DNA of 64,000 nucleotides from NCBI GenBank assembly GCA_949710005.1, contig OX453287.1, forward strand, positions 12,006,794 through 12,070,793, written 5' to 3'. The stretch is from Ricordea florida (Eukaryota; Cnidaria; Anthozoa; Corallimorpharia; Ricordeidae). The translations under genes and the position numbers were made by a program. Positions 63,643-64,000 of the stretch are shown here, one piece after another. The notes beneath the pieces were generated by a model. The model ran no database searches, was not told the DNA's origin, and was given only the letters and a program-made list of their open reading frames with translations. The number at the start of each line of letters is the position of its first letter. The first letter of the stretch is position 1.

Positions 63643-64000
63643 TTCCTCGCGAAGCGAGGCCGAAGGCCGAGCGTAGCGAGGTTACTAATCGTGTCGGTTC
63701 CGGTCAGACCACGTGGCTCGCAAGCCCGAGTAAATCGAGCCGAGAGTTTTTATATATGTATATATATATATATCTATATTTTAAAGGTGTCCGTTCGCAG
63801 GCGTGGTTACCTGGCAATAGCAGCGCACTTGAGAACTGTTGAGTTTCCGCCATTGGGAATTCGGTGATGCTTTTTTGAAAGTAATGTAAATTTTGTGGAA
63901 ACCGATTTCACTCGTCCTGGAAGTACATCCCAGCAAGAAGATATCCGAGATATTCAAGAAAGAGCAGCACGAGATCGTCGCCGACTAAGTTCGAATACCG
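63643..64000 (+). mobile_element. 5' end of a further Helitron-derived element, cut by the window edge
   Basis: TTCCTCGCGAAGCGAGGCC, the hairpin-rich ~110-bp segment, a TA run, TCTATATTTTAAAGGTGTCC and then coding-like sequence with VETDFTRPGSTSQQ near 63895-63940 follow in the same order as at 26617 onward. The frame after it is open for the remaining bases, so this copy may be less decayed than the others. Confidence 0.65.

Overview
The window looks like animal genomic DNA, most likely an anthozoan cnidarian such as a stony coral. This rests on the kind of repeats, Helitrons and virus-like genes I recognise; it is not proven by a marker gene. Most of the 64 kb is repetitive and AT-rich. The outstanding feature is an almost intact integrated virus-like DNA transposon of the Polinton/Maverick (adintovirus-like) type at 1807-17487.

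Polinton (15,681 bp). It has 476-bp terminal inverted repeats (1807-2282 and 17012-17487) of equal length, AG...CT ends and a 5-bp TGTGT target duplication. It sits inside a ~282-bp host tandem repeat whose neighbouring units show the uninterrupted site. Recognisable genes are a protein-primed family B DNA polymerase (minus, 17286 to 12517), an rve integrase (plus, 11508-12491), an A32/FtsK-like packaging ATPase (minus), a putative double-jelly-roll major capsid protein (minus) and a possible vertex/minor capsid protein (minus). Between them lies a block of six small or coiled-coil membrane-type proteins, one soluble-looking protein and a 521-aa tail-anchored protein of unknown role. The left end carries a Cys/His-repeat gene and a frameshifted gene. 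Every gene has a TTTAAAGAT-like box 18-26 nt before its start codon. Each inverted repeat holds a doubled copy of the box plus the first ~91 codons of the polymerase, so the left gene and the polymerase share one N-terminus. The polymerase is broken by a stop codon directly after catalytic motif C. No adenain-type capsid protease was seen.

Flanks, 1-1806 and 17488-18950: host 282-bp tandem repeat and GC-richer sequence; a possible gene 3' end lies at 3-152.

18950-31590: a degenerate 21-bp-period minisatellite, interrupted by Helitron-derived elements, a retropepsin-bearing retroelement remnant and large palindromes.

31590-36140: a hairpin with two octamer motifs, then a decayed Helitron Rep gene (minus) with 69-bp coding repeats; next to it are a tRNA-type SINE and TA-bounded palindromes.

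37160-45450: a 3.1-kb Helitron-derived element, then a spliced gene for a Cys/His-motif and SAP-like protein (41043-43164) flanked by long imperfect inverted repeats, with a MITE in its intron.

45470-51330: a ~234-bp repeat array that reverses orientation near 47.06 kb. 50.8-54.45 kb is a second copy of 22.9-26.6 kb. 52.56-58.77 kb is again the 21-bp minisatellite. 58.8-64 kb holds a second type of Helitron N-terminal gene, a probable Crypton-like first exon and more Helitron-derived copies.
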